5,506 nt of DNA. Origin: Betaproteobacteria bacterium (GTDB lineage Bacteria > Pseudomonadota > Gammaproteobacteria > Burkholderiales > Burkholderiaceae_A). The notes under the pieces were generated by a model that did not search any database, was not told where the DNA came from, and was given only the letters and a program-made list of their open reading frames with translations. The translations under genes were made by a program, and so were the position numbers. The stretch is taken from contig JAOINQ010000039.1 of assembly GCA_028139685.1 (NCBI GenBank), forward strand, positions 1 to 5,506, in the 5' to 3' direction. Shown piece after piece: positions 1-5,506 of this stretch (positions are counted from its first letter, which is position 1; each line of letters begins with the position of its first letter).

Positions 1-1619
1 GTGCTGTTTTGATGGTTGAGTCCGAGGCAAAACAGTTGAGTGAGGAACAGATGTTAGGGGCTGTAGTATTTGGTCACGAGCAAATGCAAACTGCTATAGA
101 TGCAATTTGTAAACTCGTCGAAAGGGCCGGAAAGGAAGAGTGGAGTTGGACCCCCAGGAAGGTTGACGAATCTTTACAGAAAAGAGTGCAGGACTTTGCC
201 TCTGGCCCACTTGAGGATGCTTATAAGTTGAGAAACAAGCAGGAACGGTCCAGGAAAATTAAGGAAGTATATGCAGATACTATAGAGCAAATTGGAGCTA
301 GTGATTCCGGTAAAGAGGATGAAGAAATCTTTAATGAAAATGTCGTTGGGGATATTTTGCATAAATTGGAATCGGATATCGTAAGATCAAGGATATTAAA
401 TGGCGAAGCTAGAATCGACGGAAGAGATACCAGAACGGTAAGGCCAATATCTATTAGGACGGGTGTTCTTCCCCGGACTCACGGTTCGGCATTGTTTACC
501 AGGGGTGAAACACAGGCCTTAGTTGTAGCCACTTTGGGGACTACAAAAGATGAGCAAATAATTGACGCGCTTGAAGGGGAGTACAGAGATCGTTTTATGC
601 TTCACTACAATATGCCCCCATACGCCACTGGAGAGTGCGGCAGAGTTGGCAGCCCAAAAAGAAGAGAGATAGGCCACGGAAAACTTGCTAAACGTGCTCT
701 TGTTAACACACTACCGAGTACGGATGATTTTGCTTATTCGATTCGTGTTGTTAGTGAAATTACTGAATCGAATGGCTCATCTTCCATGGCCTCGGTTTGC
801 GGGGGGTGCTTAGCAATGATGGATGCGGGGGTTCCGTTATCTGCTCATGTAGCTGGAATTGCTATGGGTCTTATAAAGGACGGAAACAAGTTTTCTGTTT
901 TAACTGATATCTTGGGGGATGAGGACCATTTGGGAGATATGGATTTTAAAGTTGCTGGTTCTGAAGTTGGTGTAACTGCTCTACAAATGGATATCAAAAT
1001 CCAGGGAATTACAAAAGAAATTATGGAAGTAGCCCTGTCTCAAGCAAAAGAGGCGAGACTTGAAATATTGGGTAAAATGAAAGAAGCGGTGGAGTCGCAC
1101 AGTGATGAACTATCAGAATATGCTCCCAGGCTCTATACAATGAAGATAAATCCCGAGAGAATAAGAGATGTTATAGGAAAAGGTGGAGCCACCATTAGAG
1201 CACTAACTGAGGAGACAGGTACCACAATAGATATTACCGACGAGGGCAACGTAACGATTGCCGCAATCGATGCGGAAGCTGCGAGGGTAGCAATAAAGAA
1301 AATAGAGGACTTGACAGCCGAGGTAGTTGTGGGAAATGTTTACGAGGGTAAAGTTTTACGTTTGTTAGAATTTGGCGCTATAGTCTCTGTTTTGCCCGGT
1401 AAGGACGGTTTATTACATATTTCTCAGCTTGCTAATGAGAGGGTGAATCAAGTATCTGATTATGTCAAAGAAGGTCAGGATGTTAGGGTTAAGGTCATAG
1501 AGGCAGATGACAAAGGCCGGCTGAGATTGTCTATGAAAGCATTGCTCAATGAAGAGAAAGACAAGCCTGCTGATTCTGAAAAGAACGAGGTAGAGGCCTC
1601 TGAGGGGTCAGACGGGTAA
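1..1619 (+). CDS. pnp: Polyribonucleotide nucleotidyltransferase (PNPase), 5'-truncated by window edge
   Basis: PNPase is a trimeric 3'-to-5' phosphorolytic exoribonuclease of RNA turnover and a degradosome partner in many proteobacteria. The reading frame is open from the window edge (first full codon at 3, reading A-V-L-M-V-E-S-E-A), giving 538 visible residues. By comparison with the roughly 710-residue E. coli protein as I recall it, about 180 N-terminal residues, most of the first RNase PH core, are missing. Visible in order: the end of core 1, the linker helical domain, and the second RNase PH core with [19 protein letters not shown] and [14 protein letters not shown]. The catalytic stretch [12 protein letters not shown] follows, with D308, D314 and K316 matching E. 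coli D486, D492 and K494. A KH domain has the GKGG loop at about 392-395, and an S1 domain spans about 440-512. An acidic, low-complexity C-terminal tail ends in TAA. The TTG/ATG near positions 9-14 are internal codons, not starts. tpiA follows after 13 nt. Confidence 0.98.
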   Translation, partial: AVLMVESEAKQLSEEQMLGAVVFGHEQMQTAIDAICKLVERAGKEEWSWTPRKVDESLQKRVQDFASGPLEDAYKLRNKQERSRKIKEVYADTIEQIGASDSGKEDEEIFNENVVGDILHKLESDIVRSRILNGEARIDGRDTRTVRPISIRTGVLPRTHGSALFTRGETQALVVATLGTTKDEQIIDALEGEYRDRFMLHYNMPPYATGECGRVGSPKRREIGHGKLAKRALVNTLPSTDDFAYSIRVVSEITESNGSSSMASVCGGCLAMMDAGVPLSAHVAGIAMGLIKDGNKFSVLTDILGDEDHLGDMDFKVAGSEVGVTALQMDIKIQGITKEIMEVALSQAKEARLEILGKMKEAVESHSDELSEYAPRLYTMKINPERIRDVIGKGGATIRALTEETGTTIDITDEGNVTIAAIDAEAARVAIKKIEDLTAEVVVGNVYEGKVLRLLEFGAIVSVLPGKDGLLHISQLANERVNQVSDYVKEGQDVRVKVIEADDKGRLRLSMKALLNEEKDKPADSEKNEVEASEGSDG

Positions 1620-1632
1620 TTTTGTCACTGTG

Positions 1633-2418
1633 ATGTTTCAGGAAAACAAAACCATAGTAATTGGTAACTGGAAGATGCACGGTTCGGTTCAAGGCAACGA
1701 AGTATTTTTGGAGCAATTATTTTCCACGTTGGAGGACCTCAATTCAGTCGATTTTTATTGTGGTATTGCTATACCCGCAATCTATCTTTTTCAATTCAGC
1801 TCAAGGTTGGATAATGCTCCTTTTTGCATAGGGGCGCAAAATGTTGGTCAATGGGAAGATTCGGGAGCATTTACCGGTGAAATTAATGCCCAGATGCTAT
1901 CTGAATTTGACTGTAAGTTTTCGATTGTTGGCCATTCCGAGCGCAGAAAATATTTTGGGGAAACAGATGAGATAGTTGCAAGAAAGGCGTGTAATCTGCT
2001 GAAAAGTGGGATAACACCGCTAGTCTGTGTTGGGGAAGGGCTTGAAGAAAGGGAAAATGGGTCGGCGGTTCATTTTGTAAAAAACCAAATAGAAGAAATA
2101 GCATCCTTTCTAGGTTCGGACCTATTGGGAAAATGTAGTTTTGCATATGAACCAGTATGGGCAATTGGAACTGGAAACGTTGCCAAAGAGTCCGATATTG
2201 AGGAAATGCATGGTGAATTACGGACATTTTTTGAGAGTTTTATGAGTAAGAGTTTGGCTAAAGATATATCTCTTCTGTATGGGGGAAGTGTAAATTCTGA
2301 AAACGTTGTGTCGATTGTTAATCAGGAAAACGTTGACGGGATTCTTGTAGGAGGGGCTTCTGTTTCTATGGAAACCTTTGGTAAACTATTAGGAAATCTA
2401 GCAGGCAGAAGTTTGTAG
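1633..2418 (+). CDS. tpiA: Triosephosphate isomerase
   Basis: This cytoplasmic glycolytic and gluconeogenic enzyme interconverts dihydroxyacetone phosphate and glyceraldehyde 3-phosphate. The 261-residue product is close to the usual 250-255 and appears intact. The (beta/alpha)8-barrel landmarks are all present: GNWKMHG with N12 and K14, GAQNV, SGAFTGE at 77-83, the catalytic-histidine motif GHSERR (H101), the catalytic-glutamate motif AYEPVWAIGTG (E173, running into the flexible loop 6), YGGSVN at 216-221 and the phosphate-binding LVGGAS near 238-243. ATG at 1633 was preferred. An in-frame GTG directly upstream at 1630 would add one residue and cannot be excluded. There is no good Shine-Dalgarno at normal spacing, only a GGGT overlapping the pnp stop, so translation may be coupled to pnp, whose stop lies 13 nt upstream. 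secG follows 23 nt later. Confidence 0.97.
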   Translation: MFQENKTIVIGNWKMHGSVQGNEVFLEQLFSTLEDLNSVDFYCGIAIPAIYLFQFSSRLDNAPFCIGAQNVGQWEDSGAFTGEINAQMLSEFDCKFSIVGHSERRKYFGETDEIVARKACNLLKSGITPLVCVGEGLEERENGSAVHFVKNQIEEIASFLGSDLLGKCSFAYEPVWAIGTGNVAKESDIEEMHGELRTFFESFMSKSLAKDISLLYGGSVNSENVVSIVNQENVDGILVGGASVSMETFGKLLGNLAGRSL

Positions 2419-2441
2419 CAATAAAAGTAAGAGGAAATGGT

Positions 2442-2819
2442 ATGCCAGTTTTATATTCTGTTTTAATGACAATACAAGTGTTATCGGCAATTTCGATTGT
2501 AGTGCTAGTTCTTTTGCAGCAGGGAAAGGGTGCAGATATGGGAGCTGCCTTTGGTTCTGGAAGTGCTGGTTCTGTTTTTGGCGCAGCAGGCTCCGCGAAC
2601 TTTCTTTCTCGTTCTACAGCAGTTGCGGCAACTGTTTTTTTCCTCACGACCCTGGCGCTAGCCTATACAAACAAAGGACCGAATGTAGAAACAAGTGCTC
2701 CCGTTGGAATTATGGAGGCAATTCCTGAAGGGACTGCTCAAGAAGAGGATTCCATCGTGATCCCAGATGAGGAGAGTAATAACGAGACAGGTAGTGGTGC
2801 TTCAAAAATACCTGACTAA
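2442..2819 (+). CDS. secG: Protein translocase subunit SecG
   Basis: SecG is the small accessory subunit of the SecYEG inner-membrane channel and assists SecA-driven preprotein export. The 125-residue product has the family layout. A first transmembrane helix spans about residues 5-25 and runs into LLQQGKGADMGAAFG. A Gly/Ala/Ser-rich loop follows (GSGSAGSVFGAAGSANFL). After the conserved LSRSTA motif, a second transmembrane helix covers about 58-75. The C-terminal tail of about 45 residues is acidic and poorly conserved, as is common in proteobacterial SecG. A clear ribosome binding site AGAGGA (2430-2435) lies 6 nt before the ATG and supports this start over the out-of-frame ATG at 2437. The position after tpiA and before tRNA-Leu is the usual proteobacterial arrangement. 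Confidence 0.96.
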   Translation: MPVLYSVLMTIQVLSAISIVVLVLLQQGKGADMGAAFGSGSAGSVFGAAGSANFLSRSTAVAATVFFLTTLALAYTNKGPNVETSAPVGIMEAIPEGTAQEEDSIVIPDEESNNETGSGASKIPD

Positions 2820-2835
2820 AACAAAATTGAAACGG

Positions 2836-2920
2836 GTCGATGTGGTGGAATTGGTAGACACGCTATCTTGAGGGGGTAGTGGCGCAAGCCGTGGGAGTTC
2901 AAGTCTCCCCATCGACACCA
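2836..2920 (+). tRNA. tRNA-Leu (anticodon GAG)
   Basis: A complete class II tRNA can be folded by eye. The acceptor stem GTCGATG (2836-2842) pairs perfectly with CATCGAC (2910-2916), followed by discriminator A and an encoded CCA (2918-2920). The D arm contains the invariant GG (TTGGTAGAC). The anticodon stem CTATC/GGTAG (2863-2867 and 2875-2879) encloses the loop TTGAGGG with anticodon GAG at 2870-2872, which reads CUC and CUU leucine codons. The long variable arm is GGC-GCAA-GCC (2881-2890). The T arm is GGGAG-TTCAAGT-CTCCC (2893-2909). It begins 16 nt after the secG stop, so it is probably processed from the tpiA-secG transcript. Confidence 0.97.
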
Positions 2921-2927
2921 TTTTGAT

Positions 2928-2968
2928 ATGAAAAGTACGTAATACAATCAACTTGCGGACTTTTTCAT
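2928..2968 (+). repeat. Imperfect inverted repeat downstream of tRNA-Leu
   Basis: ATGAAAAGT (2928-2936) can pair with ACTTTTTCAT (2959-2968) with a single bulged T, and a few more pairs are possible toward the loop. It could form a weak hairpin at the 3' side of the tRNA transcript, perhaps a processing or attenuation structure. It is not a classical terminator because no T-run follows. A TACAAT resembling a -10 box lies in the loop (2943-2948), without a well-spaced -35. Confidence 0.25.
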
Positions 2969-2990
2969 TCAAGAAAGGAGAGAATCGATC

Positions 2991-3206
2991 ATGATAAAAG
3001 GGATTTTAATTGGATTAATCGTAATATTTACTTTTATTTTTATAAGAGGATTACGCTCAGGGTCGTCTTTTATATATGAGCGTTATACTGGACCAAATCG
3101 CAAAGTGGCGGGTCCGCGGGGTTTTGGTAGAACAGGGGAGAAAAGAATCATTCGGAAAAGGCGTGGATTCGGGGCCCCTTTGGAGGAAAAAAAAGAATCC
3201 AATTAG
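2991..3206 (+). CDS. Hypothetical small single-pass membrane protein with basic tail
   Basis: I do not recognise this 71-residue protein. A strong ribosome binding site AAGGAGAG (2975-2982) sits at good spacing before the ATG, which argues that it is translated. Residues 4-19 (GILIGLIVIFTFIFIR region) form one hydrophobic helix long enough to cross the membrane. The rest is hydrophilic and strongly basic, with clusters of Arg/Lys at about 37-58 and two GFG tripeptides (44-46 and 59-61). By the positive-inside rule the tail should be cytoplasmic and the N-terminus outside. It has no Cys and no lipobox or signal-peptidase site that I can see. It stands alone between tRNA-Leu and the pqqA control region. 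Function is unknown; a small membrane anchor or regulatory microprotein is only a guess. Confidence 0.65.
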   Translation: MIKGILIGLIVIFTFIFIRGLRSGSSFIYERYTGPNRKVAGPRGFGRTGEKRIIRKRRGFGAPLEEKKESN

Positions 3207-3265
3207 TGTTAGCAACATGCTTCTGGGTACGTTTTGCAATATGAATATAACTGTGAGGTAGTCAC

Positions 3266-3284
3266 CCTAATGATTTTCATTAGA
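3266..3284. promoter_or_regulatory. Palindrome resembling a Fur box, upstream of pqqA
   Basis: CTAATGA-TTT-TCATTAG (3267-3283) is a perfect 7-bp inverted repeat with a 3-nt centre. Aligned by hand to the 19-bp E. coli Fur consensus (GATAATGATAATCATTATC), the interval 3266-3284 matches at 13 of 19 positions, including both AATGAT/TCATTA-type half sites. It lies about 85 nt before the pqqA start, a plausible place for an operator. It could instead be a weak hairpin at the end of the preceding small gene, though no T-run follows, or a site for another dimeric regulator. No convincing -35/-10 pair was found in 3207-3368. Confidence 0.35.
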
Positions 3285-3368
3285 GTATTTTCAGCGTTTA
3301 CTCGATAGTTTTAAAATAGTGCTCTGCTACCATAAATGAAACATTACTTAAATTTCAGGAGAAATATT

Positions 3369-3440
3369 ATGTGGACCAAGCCAGTTGCTACAGATTTACG
3401 TTTTGGTTTTGAAGTTACAATGTACATCGCTGCTAAGTAA
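3369..3440 (+). CDS. pqqA: PqqA, coenzyme PQQ precursor peptide
   Basis: This 23-codon gene encodes a ribosomally made peptide whose conserved Glu and Tyr are converted into pyrroloquinoline quinone. In the known pathway PqqD presents the peptide, the radical-SAM enzyme PqqE crosslinks Glu to Tyr, and protease, PqqB and PqqC steps finish the cofactor for periplasmic dehydrogenases. The peptide starts MWTKP, has [11 protein letters not shown] at 9-19 and ends in IAAK. The required E-x3-Y pair is E15 and Y19, and both length and sequence are typical of PqqA from Pseudomonas and relatives. CAGGAGA (3356-3362) provides a strong ribosome binding site 7 nt before the ATG, counted from AGGAG. A Rho-independent terminator begins 19 nt after the TAA, so this is apparently a monocistronic unit. 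No pqqB, C, D or E is in the window. In many genomes pqqA heads a pqq operon, so this may be a stand-alone or additional copy. Confidence 0.93.
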   Translation: MWTKPVATDLRFGFEVTMYIAAK

Positions 3441-3459
3441 TAACAAAACGAAGTATAAG

Positions 3460-3489
3460 AAAAAACCGCCATATAGGCGGTTTTTTTTT
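3460..3489 (+). terminator. Rho-independent terminator after pqqA
   Basis: AAAAAACCGCC (3460-3470), loop ATATA, then GGCGGTTTTTT (3476-3486) form a perfect 11-bp stem with a 5-bp GC core, running into a nine-T tract at 3481-3489. It should end the pqqA transcript and separate it from cysC. The A-rich left arm makes the stem partly functional on the opposite strand too, but no minus-strand gene is seen to use it. Confidence 0.93.
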
Positions 3490-3521
3490 GTTCTACGACA
3501 ACCAATTTTTACCATGTTTCT

Positions 3522-4130
3522 ATGAAAAAAAAGTTGAATAAAATTTGCAAAGATTCATCACTAAAAAAACAAACTGAGGAACAACTTAACAACCAAAAGG
3601 GAGTAGTTGTATGGTTTACAGGCTTATCAGGAGCAGGAAAAACTACAATTGCAAATGAATTATATCAACTGCTTATCGAGCAAAAAAATCATAGTTACAT
3701 TTTAGATGGAGACATTTTTAGAGCTGGTTTGAACTCGGATCTTTCTTTTACGAAACAAGATCGAGAAGAAAATCTTCGCCGTACTCGATATATTGCAGAG
3801 ATGTTTTGCGATGCAGGTATAGTTACCCTTGTAACTTTTATATCTCCTTTTAAGGCTTCTAGGGACAAAGCGCGATCTTTGTTAAAGAACAAATACATTG
3901 AGATATACGTAAAGGTATCTTTAAAAGTTGCTGAAGCTAGAGATCCAAAAGGTTTGTACAAGAAAGCGAGATCAGGTGAATTAACGAATTTTACTGGGCT
4001 TGATAGTCCGTACGAAGAACCTCTTGCCCCCGAAGTAACTTTGGATACTGAAAAAGAGTCTGCTTCAAAATGTGCAAGGCGTGTATTTGACTACTTAGTT
4101 GAAGCCAATTTTATTTCTTACGATAAGTAA
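3522..4130 (+). CDS. cysC: Adenylylsulfate (APS) kinase
   Basis: APS kinase phosphorylates adenosine 5'-phosphosulfate with ATP to give PAPS, the substrate for sulfate reduction or the donor for sulfotransferases. The 202 residues match the full length of E. coli CysC. Visible features: WFTGLSGAGKTT with the Walker A P-loop at 34-41, LDGD with D62 and D64, R67 and N84/R87 in the APS-binding region, FISPF with S108 at the position of the family phosphoserine, EARDPKGLYKKARSGE at 138-153, and NFTGLDSPYEEP at 156-167 of the lid and APS-binding segment. All expected catalytic residues appear intact. No CysD/CysN sulfurylase or CysH reductase gene is adjacent. The next gene is a sulfotransferase, so a role in PAPS supply for sulfation is likely. 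The start lacks a recognisable Shine-Dalgarno, and the ATG at 3514 runs straight into a stop. Codon use looks more AT-rich than in pnp and tpiA. Confidence 0.95.
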   Translation: MKKKLNKICKDSSLKKQTEEQLNNQKGVVVWFTGLSGAGKTTIANELYQLLIEQKNHSYILDGDIFRAGLNSDLSFTKQDREENLRRTRYIAEMFCDAGIVTLVTFISPFKASRDKARSLLKNKYIEIYVKVSLKVAEARDPKGLYKKARSGELTNFTGLDSPYEEPLAPEVTLDTEKESASKCARRVFDYLVEANFISYDK

Positions 4131-4203
4131 ATTAGTGAAGTTTTTATTTTTCATACAGTCAAAAAATATCATTATTATCCGAATTAATTTTCGATAGTAT
4201 GTA

Positions 4204-4234
4204 TTGATGTAAATAGCAAGTAAATTGCTATAAG
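4204..4234 (+). promoter_or_regulatory. Candidate promoter overlapping an inverted repeat, before the sulfotransferase gene
   Basis: TTGATG (4204-4209) could serve as a -35 box and TATAAG (4229-4234) as a -10 box, with an upstream TG giving an extended -10 (TGCTATAAG). The 19-nt spacer is long. A perfect 7-bp inverted repeat ATAGCAA-GTAAA-TTGCTAT (4213-4231) fills the spacer and enters the -10, which would suit a repressor site. Transcription would begin near 4241, about 37 nt before the gene. The 147-nt gap after cysC leaves room for such a promoter. Hand-found and unscored. Confidence 0.3.
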
Positions 4235-4277
4235 ATGACTATAGATTATAACTTCCCTGATATTACTGGATCTGTCA

Positions 4278-4985
4278 ATGAAATCGGAAGAGTTTACAAG
4301 AAACATCAGGCCTGCGGTTCTAAGTAACAAAAATTTCAATAAGATTTTTGTTGTTGGGTACAACAAGACTGGCACGACCACGATGGAGCAAGTTTTGCGC
4401 CTGTATGGGTATTCAATGCCACACCAACAAGAGCAAGAAGCTCGACTTACCAAACAGGTATTTTGTACTAATTACGATGAATTTCGCTCTTTTGTCTCAA
4501 AATTTGATGCATTTCAAGACCTTCCTTTTTCGCAGGATCAAACCTACGTAGTCGCAGATGTGCTTTTTCCGAATTCTAGATTTATTCTGACAGAAAGGGA
4601 CTCTGAGCAATGGTTCACTTCAATGATTAATTTTACAAAAAAAATTTTTAACCTCAGTCAGGTGGACAACCTAACTGAGAAGGATCTACTGACGAAATTT
4701 AGATACTTGTATCCTGGTTATTTGCATAACAATCATCGTCGGATTCTAACAAATTTTAACAAGGGTAATAAGTTAGAAACGAGATGGGATAAATTGTTTG
4801 ACAAGGATTATTACATTCAAATGTATGAAGAGCGAAATAATCAAATTAAAAAATATTTCATGGGGTCCACTGGAAAATTATTAGTTATTGATGTCTCTGA
4901 GGAGAAAGATACCGAGTCAATCTGTAGGTTTTTAAATATCCCTGCGGAGCTAATTGTAAAGATGCCTCACGAAAATAAGAGTTAA
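4278..4985 (+). CDS. PAPS-dependent sulfotransferase family protein
   Basis: The 235-residue product probably transfers a sulfuryl group from PAPS to a hydroxyl or amino group on a glycan, lipid or small molecule. The N-terminal strand-loop-helix IFVVGYNKTGTTTMEQVL (23-40) holds the 5'-phosphosulfate-binding loop KTGTTT (30-35). FDAFQDLPF (77-84 region) and VVADVLFPNSRFILTERD follow, with R107 and S109 or S115 of TERDSEQWFTSM in the place of the 3'-phosphate-binding motif. The C-terminus (KLLVIDVSEEKDTESICRFL) matches the usual last strand and helix before a final proline-histidine-asparagine stretch. This layout is closest to the Sulfotransfer_4-type family by memory. Length is at the short end, but all landmarks are there. 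No signal peptide or membrane helix is visible, so it should be cytoplasmic. The ATG at 4278 has only a weak GGA upstream. CysC immediately before it can supply PAPS. The acceptor is unknown. Confidence 0.85.
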   Translation: MKSEEFTRNIRPAVLSNKNFNKIFVVGYNKTGTTTMEQVLRLYGYSMPHQQEQEARLTKQVFCTNYDEFRSFVSKFDAFQDLPFSQDQTYVVADVLFPNSRFILTERDSEQWFTSMINFTKKIFNLSQVDNLTEKDLLTKFRYLYPGYLHNNHRRILTNFNKGNKLETRWDKLFDKDYYIQMYEERNNQIKKYFMGSTGKLLVIDVSEEKDTESICRFLNIPAELIVKMPHENKS

Positions 4986-5022
4986 TTAAAATCAAACTAC
5001 ACTGAGCATTTGTAATTTATTG

Positions 5023-5506
5023 ATGGCTATCCCTAAAAAAATTTTTCAAACTTACTCTTCGCTAGCTGCGTTACATTCTGACATCCGGAAAAATATAGAA
5101 AAAATCCAGGAGAATCATCCGGACTGGGAGTACACTTTTTTTTCTGAGTCTGACGTTGCTGATTTTATTTCAGACAATTACGGGGATTACTTTCTTGAGA
5201 TGTACCAAAGGATAGATCCTGGTTATGGCGGTACTCGGGCAGATTTATTTCGTTACCTTCTGCTCTTTAAGATTGGTGGTGTGTATTTGGATGTAAAAAG
5301 TGGACTAGTCAAAAATTTGAATCAGATTATAAAGTCAGAGGATACATTTTTGCTATCCCATTGGGGTCCTGATTATAAAGGATGGGGTCAGTACCCTGAA
5401 CTCGAAGGTAAACCGGAGTTTCAAAATTGGTTTATTATTAGCGTGCCCGAACACCCATTTTTAGGTGCGACAATTGGTGATGTTATAGAAAATATCGAGC
5501 GTTATT
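5023..5506 (+). CDS. GT32 / OCH1-like sugar transferase, 3'-truncated by window edge
   Basis: The frame is open from ATG 5023 to the end (161 codons visible, no stop). The start MAIPKKIFQTY, the NHPDWEYTFF segment at 31-40, RADLFRYLLLFKIGGVYLD at 72-90 and the following SGLVKNL are hallmarks of glycosyltransferases with the 'DXD sugar-binding' domain (Gly_transf_sug, GT32). These are common in capsule, LPS O-antigen and exopolysaccharide loci. They use a nucleotide sugar and act in the cytoplasm or at the membrane face. The motif here reads YLDVKSG, so the second acidic residue of a canonical DXD is Lys92; related bacterial proteins with D-x-K are familiar to me, so this need not mean loss of activity. 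No convincing Shine-Dalgarno is present, and a TTG at 5020 is an alternative start. It begins 37 nt after the sulfotransferase stop, suggesting one operon. Sugar donor and acceptor cannot be predicted. Confidence 0.88.
   Translation, partial: MAIPKKIFQTYSSLAALHSDIRKNIEKIQENHPDWEYTFFSESDVADFISDNYGDYFLEMYQRIDPGYGGTRADLFRYLLLFKIGGVYLDVKSGLVKNLNQIIKSEDTFLLSHWGPDYKGWGQYPELEGKPEFQNWFIISVPEHPFLGATIGDVIENIERY

Noticed and set aside
1883..2227. 114-codon minus-strand open frame inside tpiA
   Set aside because: It lies wholly opposite an intact tpiA, has low-complexity Pro/Phe/His-rich content and no ribosome binding site; a shadow of the real gene.
2366..2647. 93-codon minus-strand open frame across the tpiA end and secG
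   Set aside because: It overlaps two certain genes and its composition mirrors the SecG Gly/Ala codons; no family resemblance.
2893..2920. tRNA-Leu 3' end as an attL site
   Set aside because: No second copy of this sequence and no integrase gene occur within the window, so an integrated element cannot be claimed from it.
3076..3261. 61-codon plus-strand frame overlapping the small membrane gene
   Set aside because: The overlapping frame at 2991 has a much better ribosome binding site and a sensible membrane-protein design; this one has neither.
4145..4168. TATTTTT ... AAAAATA inverted repeat after cysC as a terminator
   Set aside because: The stem is only A-T pairs with a 10-nt loop and no following T-run; likely chance in AT-rich DNA.
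4235..4327. 30-codon ORF (start MTIDYNFPD) overlapping the sulfotransferase start
   Set aside because: It is in a different frame, has no good ribosome binding site, and resembles nothing known. A translated leader peptide is possible but unsupported.
1..5506. CRISPR arrays, insertion sequences, tandem repeats
   Set aside because: No regularly spaced direct repeats, transposase fragments or terminal inverted repeats were seen on reading through.

Overview
The window looks like the chromosome of a moderately AT-rich proteobacterium, probably gamma- or betaproteobacterial. The housekeeping proteins (PNPase, TpiA, SecG) read like proteobacterial orthologues. The order pnp-tpiA-secG-tRNA-Leu(GAG) recalls a layout I know from those classes, where tpiA-secG-tRNA-Leu is usually followed by rimP-nusA-infB or the nuo operon. 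No finer placement can be supported from sequence alone.

Left half (1-2920): a compact same-strand block. It holds the 3' three quarters of pnp (polynucleotide phosphorylase, cut by the window edge), tpiA (triosephosphate isomerase), secG (SecYEG translocase subunit) and a complete tRNA-Leu with encoded CCA. Gaps are only 13, 23 and 16 nt, so the block is probably cotranscribed, at least in part.

Middle (2921-3521): the expected core genes do not follow the tRNA. Instead there is a 71-aa single-pass membrane protein of unknown function with a strong ribosome binding site. It is followed by a 17-nt perfect palindrome resembling a Fur box, then a 23-codon gene that is clearly pqqA, the precursor peptide of the redox cofactor PQQ. 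pqqA ends at a textbook Rho-independent terminator. No other pqq gene is visible, so pqqA looks like a stand-alone unit.

Right part (3522-5506): a visibly more AT-rich accessory block with weak or absent Shine-Dalgarno sequences. It encodes CysC (APS kinase, which makes the sulfate donor PAPS), a small PAPS-dependent sulfotransferase, and the start of a GT32/OCH1-like sugar transferase that runs off the window. Together these suggest synthesis of a sulfated surface glycan or glycolipid: CysC makes the donor, the sulfotransferase uses it, and the glycosyltransferase builds the acceptor. The acceptor and final product cannot be read from this window.

The two most notable items are the easily missed orphan pqqA with a possible metal-responsive operator, and the sulfation/glycosylation cluster placed behind the tRNA-Leu locus.
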